Part shown: one piece after another, positions 1-11,694 of the stretch
Numbering within the stretch: position 1 is the first letter of the stretch
How the letters are laid out: each line of letters starts with the position of its first letter
Origin: Rhizophagus sp. LPA8_4_AMF
Taxonomy: Eukaryota; Glomeromycota; Glomeromycetes; Glomerales; Glomeraceae
DNA length: 33,353 nt
Assembly (NCBI GenBank): GCA_021464525.1
Contig: JADRCO010000455.1
Location: 1-33,353, forward strand
Reading direction: 5' to 3'
Notes under the pieces: model-generated
What the model saw: only the letters and a program-made list of their open reading frames with translations
Database searches by the model: none
Told to the model about the DNA's origin: nothing
Position numbers and translations under genes: made by a program

Positions 1-1740
1 TTTTCTCATTTTTATGGCTGTGTTCGGTGTGTGTTCGGTGTGTTCGGTGTGTTCGTTTTTGGAAAAATGATCGACATTCAAATTGTCAACATTTCTGAAA
101 ACGGCAATAATTCTGGCCAAATTTTCTGCTGAATTTAACTTTACCATCCAAAGATCGACATTTTTAAATCGCTGCATCACTGCGTCATAATATTTATATA
201 TGTGATTTAACTTACAATATCCTTATAAATTATGAATTTGTAAATTTTTATATATAGATGAAGCGTTGTGTTAATTATGTAAATCAGATTAATGCTACAA
301 ATTTTCATTATTACACAAATTTTCATTACATAGTAAATTTAAAATATTAAAATATTAAAATAACAATCCTTACAATTGCGTTTTCACATTTTTATTGTTT
401 AAAGAATTCTGGACTGAGCCCCTATGTTCATACTTTAATTTTGGTCCAGGCCGGGTTTCAAAATATGGTCCTCTATTTCGGAATATTGGATACGCAACAA
501 TAATCGATCTGGATATTTGCTATAAATTCTATTTACAGTACATAGAATAATTACTTAATTGTTATTTTATATATTTCCTTATGTATAAATATTATTATCA
601 GTTATGATTTTTGGTTTATTTATTTTATTCCTAGTGTAGTTTAACTAGATTTACAATGTTACATTTCAGAAGAATAACGAGAGCGCACTTTTGTCGATCA
701 AAAGATTTAGGTCATTTTTACTATTAAGATTTTGCTATAATATATTGTGGTATAAATGGTAATAACTAACGTAAAATTTTCTGAGTTTTTGGTTTAGTAA
801 CTTGAATTAAGAACTAACCTTAATAAATTTACTTTTATCCGGCCCCTGATCGGCACGGTTATGCAAATGTAGTTATACCTACTGGGTAGCAAATTTATAT
901 GTATTAATTTATCCGTTCCTAGGGGGTTTTTCAGTAAAAATTAACTATTGATTATACTATAATAAACAGCTTTGAAATTTTGAGTAATTAAGAAAGATTT
1001 GCATTTAATTTATTTATAATCTCAATTATTTTCAAGTATAATAGTAATAGTTCCGAAGCTTTTTAAAATATTTAATTTTTTTATAATCTTTAAAATGAAA
1101 AAAAAACCAAGCGAAAGAAAATAGAATTCAACAATAAAATATATATTTTTACTGGTGAAAAGGTGATATACTATAAAGCACTTACTATTGTGTAAATGGC
1201 AGGGGATAAATCAATTAATCCTGGCTAATTGAAATAGTAAAATTTACTTTAGAATCGAATCGGAACATGACCGGCCTATCGGCCGATCATTTATCCGATT
1301 CTAGCAGGATATAAGTAATACATGCAAACCAATAGAAATCTTGCACGTGATTTCGGCCATACTCTATTAATTCGTCGAACTATAAAGAGTTATCGGCCCA
1401 AAGTTATTAACTATATTTGGAATTTTTAAATCCGAAACCATAACCAGAACCACGCTGTATATCAGACAGATTATCAAATGACAGATAATCAAATAAAAAA
1501 GCTGAGCATAATAACGTTAAAAGATTCATCGACGATCACTGACAAAATTATCGGTAAAAATAAATGATTTTCAATGTGTCCAGCATGATATCTCACTATC
1601 CCGAAGTTATGCAGCGGGTGCAACTGATCAAATTTAATAATTAAAAGTAATTTATATTATCGATGATATAAATTATATATTTTATTAGCTATACTTTTAA
1701 TAATATATACAATAATAATACTTTTTTTTTGATTCAATAT
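1..1740. other. AT-rich intergenic region without a recognisable gene
   Basis: I see no open frame with protein-like composition on either strand. The stretch opens with a short tandem repeat (21-55). Around 1260-1300 it has a GGCC-containing patch with the 10-bp palindrome ATCGGCCGAT. The rest is AT-rich sequence. The right edge is the 3' flank of the BTB-TLDc gene, which is read leftward. Confidence 0.5.
21..55. repeat. short tandem repeat, unit TGTTCGGTG
   Basis: TGTTCGGTG occurs at 21-29, 32-40 and 41-49, followed by a partial unit at 50-55. A TG spacer separates the first two copies. It is a simple minisatellite with no sign of function. Confidence 0.85.
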
Positions 1741-3273
1741 TTATAATTTACTAATAACTTGAAACACTTCATATTCATCAATTTCAAATTGACCCTCACT
1801 TCTAATTAATTTCTCATAACTTTTCTTACTATAATTACCTTCTTTTGTTTCAATTAGAAAATATAAATCTCCAAAGTCAGGTATAAACTTATTTAAATCG
1901 TTGCGTTTTGTTTTATTTACATCTTTAACTTTACTAAAAATTGGAATCTTTAAATCATTTTTATCCAAAGAAAATATAAAATTTTCTTTATTACAGATAG
2001 TCGTACCATATGATTTCCATTTTAAAGAATTAAACCCTCCAAGAATTTCGTTCGTGTTTTTAACACGAGCAAAAGTAATTGTAGGCCCTTCCTCCTCACA
2101 AGATTTATAAAAAGTATCCTCTTTAAACCCATTATTCCCATTATCAGTTCCACGAATGAGTAAATTAAAATCATATGAAGTACTAAAAGCACCTTCTCTT
2201 ATTCTCTTGATAAAGTCGATGAGTAAAGAAGCATGTTCAGGATTGATAATTTTGGAATCAATCTTTGGATCACTATTTGTTGAATTAATTTTCGTCATAG
2301 AATTTGAATCATTGCTAAATGAATAATGTTCAAGAATGGTAATATAAAATTCACTATCAAAAACATCTTTGTAGGGTTTGACTTTCTGAGAGAAATCTTT
2401 CGGATAAATATTCTTAAAATCAACGTATTGGATAAATGGACGAATTAAATCCCTAAATGTCGATATATTATTAACGGTCCAATGTTCTATATCTAATTTT
2501 AATTCAATGGATTGTGCGCGACACCATTCTAAGAGTTTATCCCAAATTTCAGCAGGTTTTAAAGAATGATTGTTTTCAAGAGAATCAAGAAGAAATTTTT
2601 GATCTATCGTAATGAAGTCACCCGCCTCAAAAATTAATGAAGGATCTTGTTGAAAAGCATCTTTATAGAACTGCGATAATCTTGTAAGATGATCTAATCT
2701 TGTCGCAGTACGTTGAATGAGTACGAAGTTACACCTTAAATATTCTTTGTCTTTTTTAAGTTTTTCTACAATGTATTCTACTATATATGAGCATAAATCC
2801 ACAAAGCACAATTCATCAGCCGCAATTAAAAGGTCAACGTTTGTTCTAAAATCATTTGAAGGATATAGAATACCATTATATATATATCTAAAGAAAAAAA
2901 AAAAAAAAAAAATTTTAGTTGACATATGAGAAATTCGTATTATAAATAAATTTTATAAATTTTGTATTCATATGTGTTTGCTTGCTTACTTGGTAATAAT
3001 ATCAAAAACTTCAACTGAAATATTTGGTTTTTCTAACTTGTTAATGTTATCTTCAATTTTTATCCAATTATTCGATAGTGCAGTACGAAAATAAAGTGAA
3101 TGAAGTTTTAATAATAAAGAATGTAAACGAAAGGTTTTAGTGTTTGGTTTTTCTCCAACTACAATTTCCGTATCGTATAATTCTCCAGTTTCAAGAGCTT
3201 TTTCATAAATTTTATTGTGTATTTTTCGTAAGTCTATCATATTGAGAAGAAAATTTTTTTTTAAAGAAAGCAT
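1741..3273 (-). CDS. BTB/BACK/TLDc domain protein (2 exons, 476 aa)
   Basis: Exon 1 is 3273-2990 and exon 2 is 2887-1741. The intron 2989-2888 (102 bp) starts GTAAGC and ends in a long T run plus CTTTAG. It splits a Lys codon, so ...FDIITK joins YIYNGILY without a frame break; 284+1147 nt make 477 codons including the stop. Residues about 22-120 are a BTB/POZ fold: the stretches VVGEKPNTKTFRLHSLLLK, YFRTALSNNW and DLLIAADELC are typical. A BACK-like helical segment follows (about 137-262, with AEIWDKLLEWC). The C-terminal 170 residues are a TLDc domain (LLIRGTDNG, ARVKNTNEILGGFNSLKW). BTB domains usually dimerise or act as Cul3 substrate adaptors. TLDc domains are linked to oxidative-stress resistance and V-ATPase binding; the substrate here is unknown. 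The start ATG follows a TATA-rich stretch (about 3293-3305), and a second in-frame Met lies at residue 12. The family assignment is secure; the cellular role is inferred. Confidence 0.9.
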
Positions 3274-6049
3274 TTGGTATTACGGTATTCCACATATATA
3301 TATATTTAAATGAAAATCAGATTTGGAAGGAAATAAAAGATGATGATCCGGATAAATTATTTTATGTTCAAGTTCAAAAATTATAAAACAAAAAATTTTT
3401 TTTATAAAAAAATTAATATATATAACACGAAAGTTCGGGGATTCTCCAATGACTTGTCTTTTGTAATATTTCCGTTATTGACAAAAATCAAATAATCAAT
3501 CAATTGATTTTTTACTACGCCGTAATTCATGTGGTTTCATTGTCAGATTTTTTTTCATTATAAATATTTATAAATAGAAATCAATTTGTTTTTTTATTAA
3601 AGATCGTCATCTATTGATTATTTCTGCATTGTGTGCATTAATTATTATTACTAATTCCTTTGATAAATTAGTCATTTTAAGATATTCATTGATTCAACTA
3701 GGATTACACAATAACATTCTTTACTTTCTAGATAAGGATATAATTGAATGAATACTTATCTCAAATTTATCGTAAATAGGACCGAATTGAATTTAATCGT
3801 ACAATACAGTGAAAAAATTTCGTTCGATTCACAATTGATAAATTTCGAGATAGGAATTCTAATTTACTATTAGGTATACTATTTTGCTAATACAAGTCGT
3901 TAACGTCATCTTGATGTCATCCTGTAAATAAAAAAAAAAAGAAAAGGAATCTAAGGAATGATCGACTCATCGACTATTACACGAATTTTTTCAATCTGAC
4001 CCTCTAAACTTGATCTGTAGATTGTGTGCATCAATTGCCACTAGATTAGTTAGTATATTTGCGACTTATCAAATATGAAAATCTTTTGATCTTTCAAATA
4101 ATTGCCAAATTTATTATAAGTAAAAATACGATTGTCATGAGAACAAAAAATGTTATTCTTTTAGAAATTCAATGACTTTAACGGACTTTAACGATAATAT
4201 GCTATTGTTTGTTATTATGAAAATTCATATTTATTACCTATCAGATTTATTGAAATGATTAACTGATAACAATTATGGTTCCTACCATTGTATGAGGTCG
4301 AAGCCCGTATTGCCTTGATGAGTTAAGATTTCTTTGTTCCCGCTGTTGGTGACCTATGTTTAGTTTTTGTTTTCTTTTCTCTCTTTCATTCATGTCCAAA
4401 CCAAGTACATAAATATTTTGATCACATAACATCCAATTAGAATATCATTGAGGCAATGACTTGGTCATTTGATCATTTGTTAAATCCATTTGATTTTGAT
4501 TGGTTAATGTCTTATCATTTGATTTATCAAGGTAGTGGCTGAGACCTACAATGACAAAAATAAAAAAAAAAATATCAATCAGCATCGGTAACATTGGTAC
4601 TTATGTGGAAGAACATTATTCATATTATATATTTTACTTTGTAGAATATCATTTCGTAATTTGATAAAGTAGTCATGTTTCTCTTTCGGTTTTGCAGAAA
4701 AATAAAATTTATGCATGATCATATGATCAATATAATTTCAATATAATTATGAGTCATCTTTCGTGGTAAATTTACGCGATTTTTAATATTTATAAAAGGC
4801 ATAGTAAAAATCGCATTACACATTATTTAATCTAGACCATATGACAATTGCAGCCGCGTTGTTGAATTAGTTAGCTAAAAAATTATATAATACCTTTACC
4901 TTTCTTTCCTTTTCTCTTCTTACTTTTCACTTCATCAAACAGTAATAAACTATATAAATATATTACTTTTAAAATTTTCACCTTCAATTGTCAGTGAAAA
5001 GTCCATTTTCCATTTTGGTGGAACTGAAAATGGAAAGATATATCTTCATCTTTTTACCCTTAAATTCTCCACAACTGGAAATATCACGTGTCGGTATGAA
5101 AAATCCAGTCGCCACCAAGAGCGGTAGAAATGTAGAATTCGTGACTTGCTGCTCTGACCCGCTAATGGATTGTATATTTCACTTTATACTTTTTTTTTAA
5201 GTAAAACTGGCATATTTATTTTAGAAATAATATCAATACATATAAGAAATCATATCTAACAACAATGACGTAAAAAACATCCAATCGGTAGAAATTCTGA
5301 AATACTTTTGCAAATGCTTGGAGAAAATCTAAATTTTTTAATAATAGTAAAGATTTGCAATAGCTTACTATACGAAGCATAGCTGACCTGCTAGGTTGTC
5401 CGTGATTAAGGACGTGGATGGCCTCCTAGGTTATGTTCAAAGGTTGCTAGTTGATTTAGCAGTAGCAGGATGGTATAAAATAGGGATGGGTTCATCAATA
5501 ATGATGGCAATTAACTAAATCTAAGGTATGGTCGTATGAATAGTGGAGTGACATTCATGAATGATGGGGTTATAAGTGGTGGTGTGGACGTGTGGATCAG
5601 AATTATGAAACAAATTTTGTATACCAAACTTTTTTAGCTTAGTTAATTCTGTAACAATCGTTTTGTTTGTATCATCATAAAAAGATACTGTTACCGCGAT
5701 TGAAACAAACACAAAAATCACTCTTTAGAGTATCATTATTTAGCGTTAAAAGCATGTTCTTTTATAATAAAATTGCACATAAATTACAAAGATTTGAATC
5801 TGGGTTCAGCATCATGATTCAAATATCCTGTAATTCAACCCTTTTCGAATTAAAGAGAACTAATTGGTTTGAAATGAAAGATCTTATGTAGATTAATCTA
5901 TTGTCAAAAATGTTGCGACTGCTGAACTAATACTTGTCTGTTTCAAAAGCGATCGCAAGCTTATACTTCCTACACTCCTACCAAAATAAGAAGAACGCGA
6001 AATCATTTTAAGTCAAGCATAATATGAAATTCAAGGGCAAGAAAACATA

Positions 6050-6560
6050 GAAGAAATATTAGGGAAGCCATTATGTATGGTGAGTATGAAGGGATGGTGC
6101 GAACTGCAGGGTTTACGACGGGGTGATATCCGCCCAATTGCATCCAAGGTTACAGCCTGAACAGAATCTTACTTAGTTATGTTTGTAACTAACCTCAGTT
6201 TTTTGATATAGTGCATACTCAAGGATTCGATGGTCAGAAGAAGAAAAATTGTATCCACAGGTAAATAACAGGTTACAAAGGATATAAAATCATCAAAGAT
6301 GGCAAGGGTAGTGCCATTGGGAAGCTCTACGGAAAGCGCCAAGTATTGTCGTTTACTTGGGACAACAAATTATTCAAATGGACCCGGTGCCTGAGTTTCA
6401 AAACTAGGAACAGTCACAGATCACTCGGAACTATGAACGGTAATTTTGAAACCAATTCATAGATCCTTTCAAATATTAGAGAAATTACCCTTAACGCATA
6501 AACAAAACCAAAGAATATCTCTTTAGAATTGTTACAATCGCCGTTACCCTTATTTCAGTT
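6050..6560 (+). pseudogene. decayed coding fragment, family not recognised
   Basis: Base composition here is richer in GC than the flanks, and consecutive open stretches in different frames have ordinary protein composition. One lies near 6053-6160 (contains KGWCELQGLRRGDIRPIASK), one near 6210-6260 (RIRWSEEEKLYPQ) and one at 6271-6462 (GYKGYKIIKDGKGSAIGKLYG). Stops and frame changes separate them. I see no intron borders that would join them into one frame. RWSEEEK faintly recalls Myb/SANT proteins, but this is too weak to name a family. Most likely it is a remnant of a gene or of a transposon reading frame. Confidence 0.3.
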
Positions 6561-6942
6561 TAAGAAAACTTACGAATAATGTGAGACGCCTTGGATATTC
6601 CAAAGCCAGATTACAATTTTCCTGTCCTCTATCATAAATAGTTGCCAAATTACTTAAGGAATATCCTATAGATGACTTCTTATATCGTGGCATTTTGATA
6701 GTTGGATTTTTTACTAAACAGCGATTTTAGTAAAATGTAAAATAACGAAAATGTAAAATTATAAGGATGTTTTTTGGACCTTTGGTAAACTGGATTTCAA
6801 GACCAAGAAGAATACAAAGAGCGCATTCTATGCATGTGGGTGTAATTATTTCAGATAATACGGCATTAATGCAGCGTAATGGTGAAATCTATTGCACCAA
6901 ATTTCTGTTCGAAGATTCATATGAAAATAGTATTGCACCAGT

Positions 6943-6958
6943 ATTACACCGGTGTAAT
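6943..6958. repeat. perfect 16-bp palindrome
   Basis: ATTACACCGGTGTAAT equals its own reverse complement. Variants of its half-site (GGTGTAA, GGCATTAATG, TGCCGTAATA) surround it at 6855-6995, so it may be the core of a degraded small inverted-repeat element. Element ends cannot be fixed. Confidence 0.6.
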
Positions 6959-7387
6959 GCCGAATTGGTGTAAAGTGCCGTAATATTTCGGCATGGCTTG
7001 AACCTAATTCACCCCATGTATAGACGCATTCACGACATCATCATCTTCGTTTTACTGTAAATAAGATTGAAAAGGGGAGAAGAATTTTGTAATGGAGGTG
7101 GTGTCGTATTAATCTGTTAAGGTGCTTTGTCGACGCACTGATTTTTATTGCAACTGTTGGTTTGATTTTCTCTCCTAACAACAAATACATGTTTGAGGTA
7201 TAAATTTGTACTGGAAATTTTATTACTAACAATAACGTCAGATATGGTAAGCGCTGATGGATAATGTAGGACCCATTTTATAATACTTTTGAACAATAAT
7301 TATAGAGGGAATAATACTTACTTTTATTGATTGTAATATAATTTATAAATTGTACATTATTAGCATCATCAAATATGATTTTTGTTT

Positions 7388-7745
7388 TTTTTGCTAATAT
7401 CATCACGTTCTTTTCCATCGCCATACCCATAATCGGTGTTTTTTTGTTAACGTCACCACGTTCTTTACCATCATCAGACCGATAATTTTTAACATGATCA
7501 CGTTCTCTACAATCACCATACCCATAATTTGTATTTGTTGTTAAAATAATCCATACTTTTAATTATTTGTGTTAACATTATCACGTTCTTTACCATCATC
7601 ATACCAAGTCTTTCTATTACCACGTTCCCTATCATCACTATACCATCATCATACCACGTTCTTTTCTATCACCATACCTAAGATTTGTATTTTTTTAATC
7701 ATTTTTGTTAACATGATCACGTTCTCTACCATCACCATACCAACA
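7388..7745. repeat. degenerate tandem repeat (minisatellite) overlapping the 3' end of the monooxygenase gene
   Basis: The core CACGTTC followed by YYYWCMATCR occurs seven times (starting near 7404, 7456, 7498, 7582, 7621, 7655 and 7717). Most copies are preceded by GTTAACATNAT-like sequence and followed by CATACCCATAATTTGTATTTTT-like sequence. Unit length varies from about 35 to 75 bp. On the minus strand a full unit reads YGDGRERDHVNKN, and the first unit encodes the last residues of the monooxygenase before its stop at 7695. Confidence 0.75.
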
Positions 7746-9423
7746 AGATTTAATATATGCAATTATATAATTAAATCTAAACATGAAATTTCTAATCATT
7801 AAACTTAAAAAACCATCACAAATTTGATGTTGTTTAAGACATGTTGTTCTCGTTAAATAAACATAAAAAGATCCACGACCTCTTAATCCCAATTCATAAT
7901 TTCTAATATGTTCTTTCCAATTATCTTCACTCCAATTAGCCAAAGCGTTAGTAAGCATTTCAGCATCTTCAATCGCACTATTTGTTCCTAAAAAAAAAAA
8001 AAGAAAAATAAATTAATAAAAATTACACGTATTAAATATATAAAAATATCATTATCGTATATATAAAATCAAACCTATTCCAACCCAAGGATTCATAGCA
8101 TGAATAGCATCACCTAACAAAGTAACTCTTGTAGTTTCCCATTGATCAACAGTTCCAGGATCTATATCCCTTAATGGTCTTCTTCTTAAAGGATAATTTT
8201 CATGATCATTTTCAATCCTTGATTTAGCCAAATCCCAAAATTCTAAAAAAATATCAGTTAATTTTCCTTTAGGTCTATTTTCTTTAATCCTTCTTTTAAT
8301 ATCATTAAAAACAAATTCAGGATTTTCATCATCAGGAAATTTTGATGTTGGTAATTCATCATCTTTATAAGTCCAATTATCAATTTTTTCATGATTTTCT
8401 GAAGGATAAGAATAAGCAAATGATACTCTATAATATGATGATGTATTATTATTATTATTAGAATCTATAGGAAATAAACGAAACATTAAAAATGTACAAT
8501 CTCCTTTAGGACCCATCGTTACTTGACAAAGACTATTTCCAGTTATCGACAACATTCGATCCATAAGTTCCTTATTTGGAGTAATATCAACACAACATTG
8601 AGTTATTCCTAAATGATTTATTTTCAATTCAGGAATTTTCTGTTTTCGAACTAAAAAAATTTAAATTGGATATTAGTAATGTGATGGTAATGTGGAAATA
8701 TTTAGCGATAGTAGTATCTGTTAACATATCCTTATAAAAAATAACTGATTGAGATTAAATTTTCTTACTTGGAGAATGAATACCATCTGCTCCTATTAAT
8801 AAATCACCTCTTTCTCTCGTTCCATCATCAAAAATAGCCCAAACACCATCATCTTCTTCATGATAACCAATACATTTTTTACCCCATATTACATCAATAC
8901 CTTCTAATAATAAATCTCTTAATCTATCTCTAAAAGTTACAATTAATGTAAATATATTATTTAATTTATTAAATTCATAAATATTTTTAACTTGATATCC
9001 TGGAGTTTTAAATAAACCATTTCCTAAATGATCATAAAGACATGAACTATGATGTTCTAATTTATTATCAATTGTATCTAATACAACTTCATGAAGACGT
9101 GATGATAATGATTCTGGAATACATTTAAATAATGATCTCACTCCTGTATTATTTAATGTAATATGATATCCTTGCCATTTATCTAAAAAAAATAAAACCG
9201 TATAAAGTAACGTTATTTAAAAATACTGTTATTAAAATAATTTTTTTAAAAAAACAAATTATTAAAAACTTCTACCTTTTGGACTTATTTCTCGATCAAA
9301 TATTTTTATATTAAATTTCTTTTCAAATGAATTAAGATTTTTTTGAATTGAATGAGCTAAAGCCAATCCTCCTGGACCTGCTCCTATTATAAGAATCGTG
9401 GGAATTTTGTGTTCGTTCATCAT
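7695..9423 (-). CDS. FAD-dependent aromatic-type monooxygenase (4 exons, 476 aa)
   Basis: Exons are 9423-9276, 9182-8769, 8650-8075 and 7987-7695; introns are 93, 118 and 87 bp. Every junction splits a codon after its first base, and the exons total 1431 nt. The joins restore family motifs: PK|DKWQGYHI, GADGIHSP|IRKQ and PWVGI|GTNSAIEDAE. Three class A flavin hydroxylase signatures are visible. They are the Rossmann dinucleotide loop GAGPGG (residues 14-19, in ILIIGAGPGGLALA), the DG motif GADGIH (180-185), and the GD motif GDAIHAMNP (367-375) for FAD ribose binding. The family uses NAD(P)H and O2 to hydroxylate or epoxidise organic substrates; the substrate cannot be told from sequence. The start is an ATGATG pair after a T-rich stretch ending ATTAG, so an upstream 5' UTR exon is possible. 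The last residues (YGDGRERDHVNKND) come from a minisatellite unit, so the original C-terminus may have been altered. Confidence 0.9.
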
Positions 9424-9428
9424 CTAAT

Positions 9429-9467
9429 ATCAAAAAAAAAAAAGATTTTTCACAAAAATCGAGTAAG

Positions 9468-9514
<47 letters not shown>

Positions 9515-9552
9515 CAAAAAAAACGGGAAAGAAAAAAAAAAAAAAAAAAAAA
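9429..9552. repeat. poly(A) tracts upstream of the monooxygenase gene
   Basis: An uninterrupted run of 43 A lies at 9468-9510 and one of 21 A at 9532-9552, with a shorter A run at 9432-9443. They sit 5' of the monooxygenase start and read as poly(T) on its strand. The length is prone to slippage or assembly error. The Phe-rich open frames here are products of these tracts, not genes. Confidence 0.9.
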
Positions 9553-10360
9553 GATCGTACAGTATTTAAACATTGAAGATCATGGAAGGAATCTAAATTT
9601 AGAAAATTCCGTATAGAAAATTCTAAATACGGAACAATTCGAAAACGGGACAAATTCAAAAATACGGGAAAATCCGATTCAAAAACATTCAAAATTAAAA
9701 TAGGTAAAATGGACAAAAACAAATCTGGATAAAATGAAGTAAGAAATTCGAAATCCCTTTTCGGTTAATAAAAAAAAATTATATGATAAAATGAATTTCC
9801 TTTTTTAAAAAAAATTGTAATATAAATTTATGGCCATATAAAGTAATTGTTTCATGATCAACGCTTGAGAAAAAAAAAGATAACAGTTAATGGGAATTTT
9901 TTCTTTTCTTTTTAAAATAAATATTGAATAGATATTTTAGATATTTTATATTTCATACATGTATTTAATTAATATACAATTTTTGATAAAAACAAATTTT
10001 TATACAAAATACAAATAAAATGTATATAGGTTAAAATATCTAGTTTATGACCTGTAAAGGCCCTTCCGCAACGACCCATAAAGTACAACCCGCAGTAATT
10101 CACTGGTTCAAATACAATTAATGTTTACATACGGAATAACAAAAAAAAAAGAGAGAAAAAATTAAATAAATTGTCTTTTTTACGTTTAACAAAAGTTATA
10201 CAAAATATGAGCCTGTAAAAATAAATAAATAAATAAATAAAATAAAAATAAATAAAAATCAAACATGAAACATTCAAATTCGTTCCTAATTGTTTTCATT
10301 ATTTACATGAATAAGATTTTAATTAATATTTACTTACAGTCTTACACTCTTACATGACTT
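9553..10360. other. intergenic, AT-rich, with motif-like ACGGGAAAA/AAATTC repetition
   Basis: From 9600 to 9690 the sequence repeats loose variants of AAATTC, TACGGAA and ACGGGAAAAT. Further on it is simple AT-rich sequence with a (AAAT)n microsatellite at 10221-10256. The right-hand part is the 3' flank of the small secreted protein gene. No coding signal is seen. Confidence 0.45.
10221..10256. repeat. (AAAT)n microsatellite
   Basis: About eight near-perfect AAAT units, interrupted twice by extra A residues. Downstream of the small secreted protein gene. Confidence 0.85.
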
Positions 10361-10546
10361 TTATTTGTGATCTTTTGAATCCTTTTCATTTACGTAAGGA
10401 CATGGAACAGATACAGCGTCAGTCATTTTAAGAGGATTCTTGATATCCAAACAGTGAGGTGTTTCTACTGGTAAACCCGAACCGAATTGAACGAACACAA
10501 TTATCAAAGTAATAGAGTAAATCAAAAGATTTTTTATCAAATTCAT
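10361..10546 (-). CDS. small secreted protein candidate (61 aa)
   Basis: Single-exon frame starting MNLIKNLLIYSITLIIVFVQ. Residues 1-24 form a textbook signal peptide: a Lys near the N-terminus, a hydrophobic core LLIYSITLIIVFV, then FGSG before a likely cleavage at GSG/LPVE. The mature part is only about 37 residues, with two cysteines (C32 and C49) and a charged, Lys/Asp-rich tail (NEKDSKDHK). No known domain is visible. Glomeromycete genomes carry many short secreted proteins of unknown function and some are effector candidates; that role here is inference. The start lies directly after a T-rich leader. I see no convincing splice sites that would extend it, but a further 3' exon cannot be excluded. 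Confidence 0.5.
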   Translation of the reverse strand: MNLIKNLLIYSITLIIVFVQFGSGLPVETPHCLDIKNPLKMTDAVSVPCPYVNEKDSKDHK

Positions 10547-11694
10547 TTTTTTTTTTATTGAAGACGGGGGGAAAAAATCAGAAACAAAAAAACTGAGGGA
10601 AAAAAGAAAGGAGGCTTTTTAGTCATTTCTTTGTATGCCACAGTTCCACGTGGTAGTCCAATTCTAAATTTAGTATTTATTTACTAACTGTGTAGTGTGT
10701 ACAGTACTAGGTTAATTTGGCGCAGCAACTCGGCCGATATCACGTTAGCTAATTCACCAAAATTATATATAAATCATTTAATGACAATTCATAAATTTTT
10801 AAACCATCATTCCACCAAGCAAAAGTACGACCGCATAGTATACATAGAATACTAATTATGAATCTTTGAATTGCAGATAGCGAAAGTTTCCGTATTTTGA
10901 AACTGGTGGAGTTAGGCTGAGTAAGGCTTTGATCTGCGTACAATATGATATTGCCTATAACTACTGGATTACGTATTTTTTATCAAATTTTATGAAATTG
11001 TTTGCGTATTTTTGCCTTTAATTGAAGGAAATTTTCTAAGGTTAGTTGGTAATGAAAAACAGGAAAAAGAAAAAAAAATTTGTTAAAATAATATTAATTT
11101 TTTAACAATATTTATTTTTATAAATAATAAAAAGCCGTAAATATTGTTGATAAATTCATGTGACTTTTGTATAAAGTAGGATTTTCAATATCAGGTGATC
11201 AATTATGCTTATCTCGTAGTAAAAATTTTTCCGTCACCTGACTCCTATATATATTCCTTCCTGACATACCCGGGCTTGATAAAATAAATTTCGTATCAGC
11301 TCGGGCTTAAAATACGAAGATTGCTTCGGTTAACGTACGTTTATTCTCCAAATGGAATTGTTTCGCTTCAATAATTATTATCGATATATGTTTTTTTTGA
11401 GTATTGGAGATACATTATAAAATACAGTAAATAAAATTATTCCTCTTATAAGAGGTCAATACCTCCAAAATGAATAATAATTTATAAAACAATAAATTTG
11501 GTTCTCTAAAAAAAAAAAAAAATATATTAAACCCGATAATTTAAGTTAATTCTTCTAAAAAAATATTAAAATAGGAAATCATTTAAATATAATCCTTTTA
11601 AAAAATTAAATCTCGAACGTCAAAAAAAAAAATAAATAAAATAAAAATATAACACTCTGAACATGGATTTAGATCTCGGTATATTTAGTTTATT

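Larger units (their letters stand above)
3274..7387. other. long intergenic region with decayed coding fragments
   Basis: No intact gene is visible. The region is AT-rich up to about 5.0 kb. Between about 5.0 and 7.0 kb it becomes patchily richer in GC and has several short protein-like open stretches broken by stops (see 6050-6560). An imperfect inverted repeat built on TCCATTTTC/GAAAATGGA lies near 5001-5034, and a perfect 16-bp palindrome lies at 6943-6958. Nothing recognisable is seen from 3.3 to 5.0 kb. Confidence 0.45.

Noticed and set aside
4988-5200. 70-aa plus-strand frame containing ISRVGMKNPVATKSG
   Set aside because: Composition is protein-like, but the minus strand also reads well (SSKSRILHFYRSWWRLDFSY). 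It looks like a fragment of a repeat rather than a gene, and I could not establish which strand, if any, was coding.
5521-5721. 66-aa minus-strand frame starting MIFVFVSIAVTVS, signal-peptide-like
   Set aside because: The hydrophobic start is suggestive, but the remainder is low-complexity His/Thr-rich, the plus strand is also open, and there is no supporting context.
6767-6973. 68-aa plus-strand frame
   Set aside because: It runs into the 16-bp palindrome and its variant half-sites, so it is better explained as inverted-repeat sequence than as a gene.
7388-7745. CRISPR-like array
   Set aside because: The units are degenerate, with no constant repeat/spacer alternation, and the genome is eukaryotic; it is a minisatellite.
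9332-9722. Two Phe-rich open frames on the minus strand
   Set aside because: They are translations of the poly(A)/poly(T) tracts upstream of the monooxygenase and partly overlap its first exon out of frame.
10040-10110. Possible tRNA-like segment with GGTTCAAAT
   Set aside because: Only a loose B-box resemblance; no cloverleaf pairing could be drawn.
10749-10943. 64-aa minus-strand frame
   Set aside because: No motif or signal, and composition close to random for AT-rich DNA. It could be a decayed fragment, but nothing supports a call.
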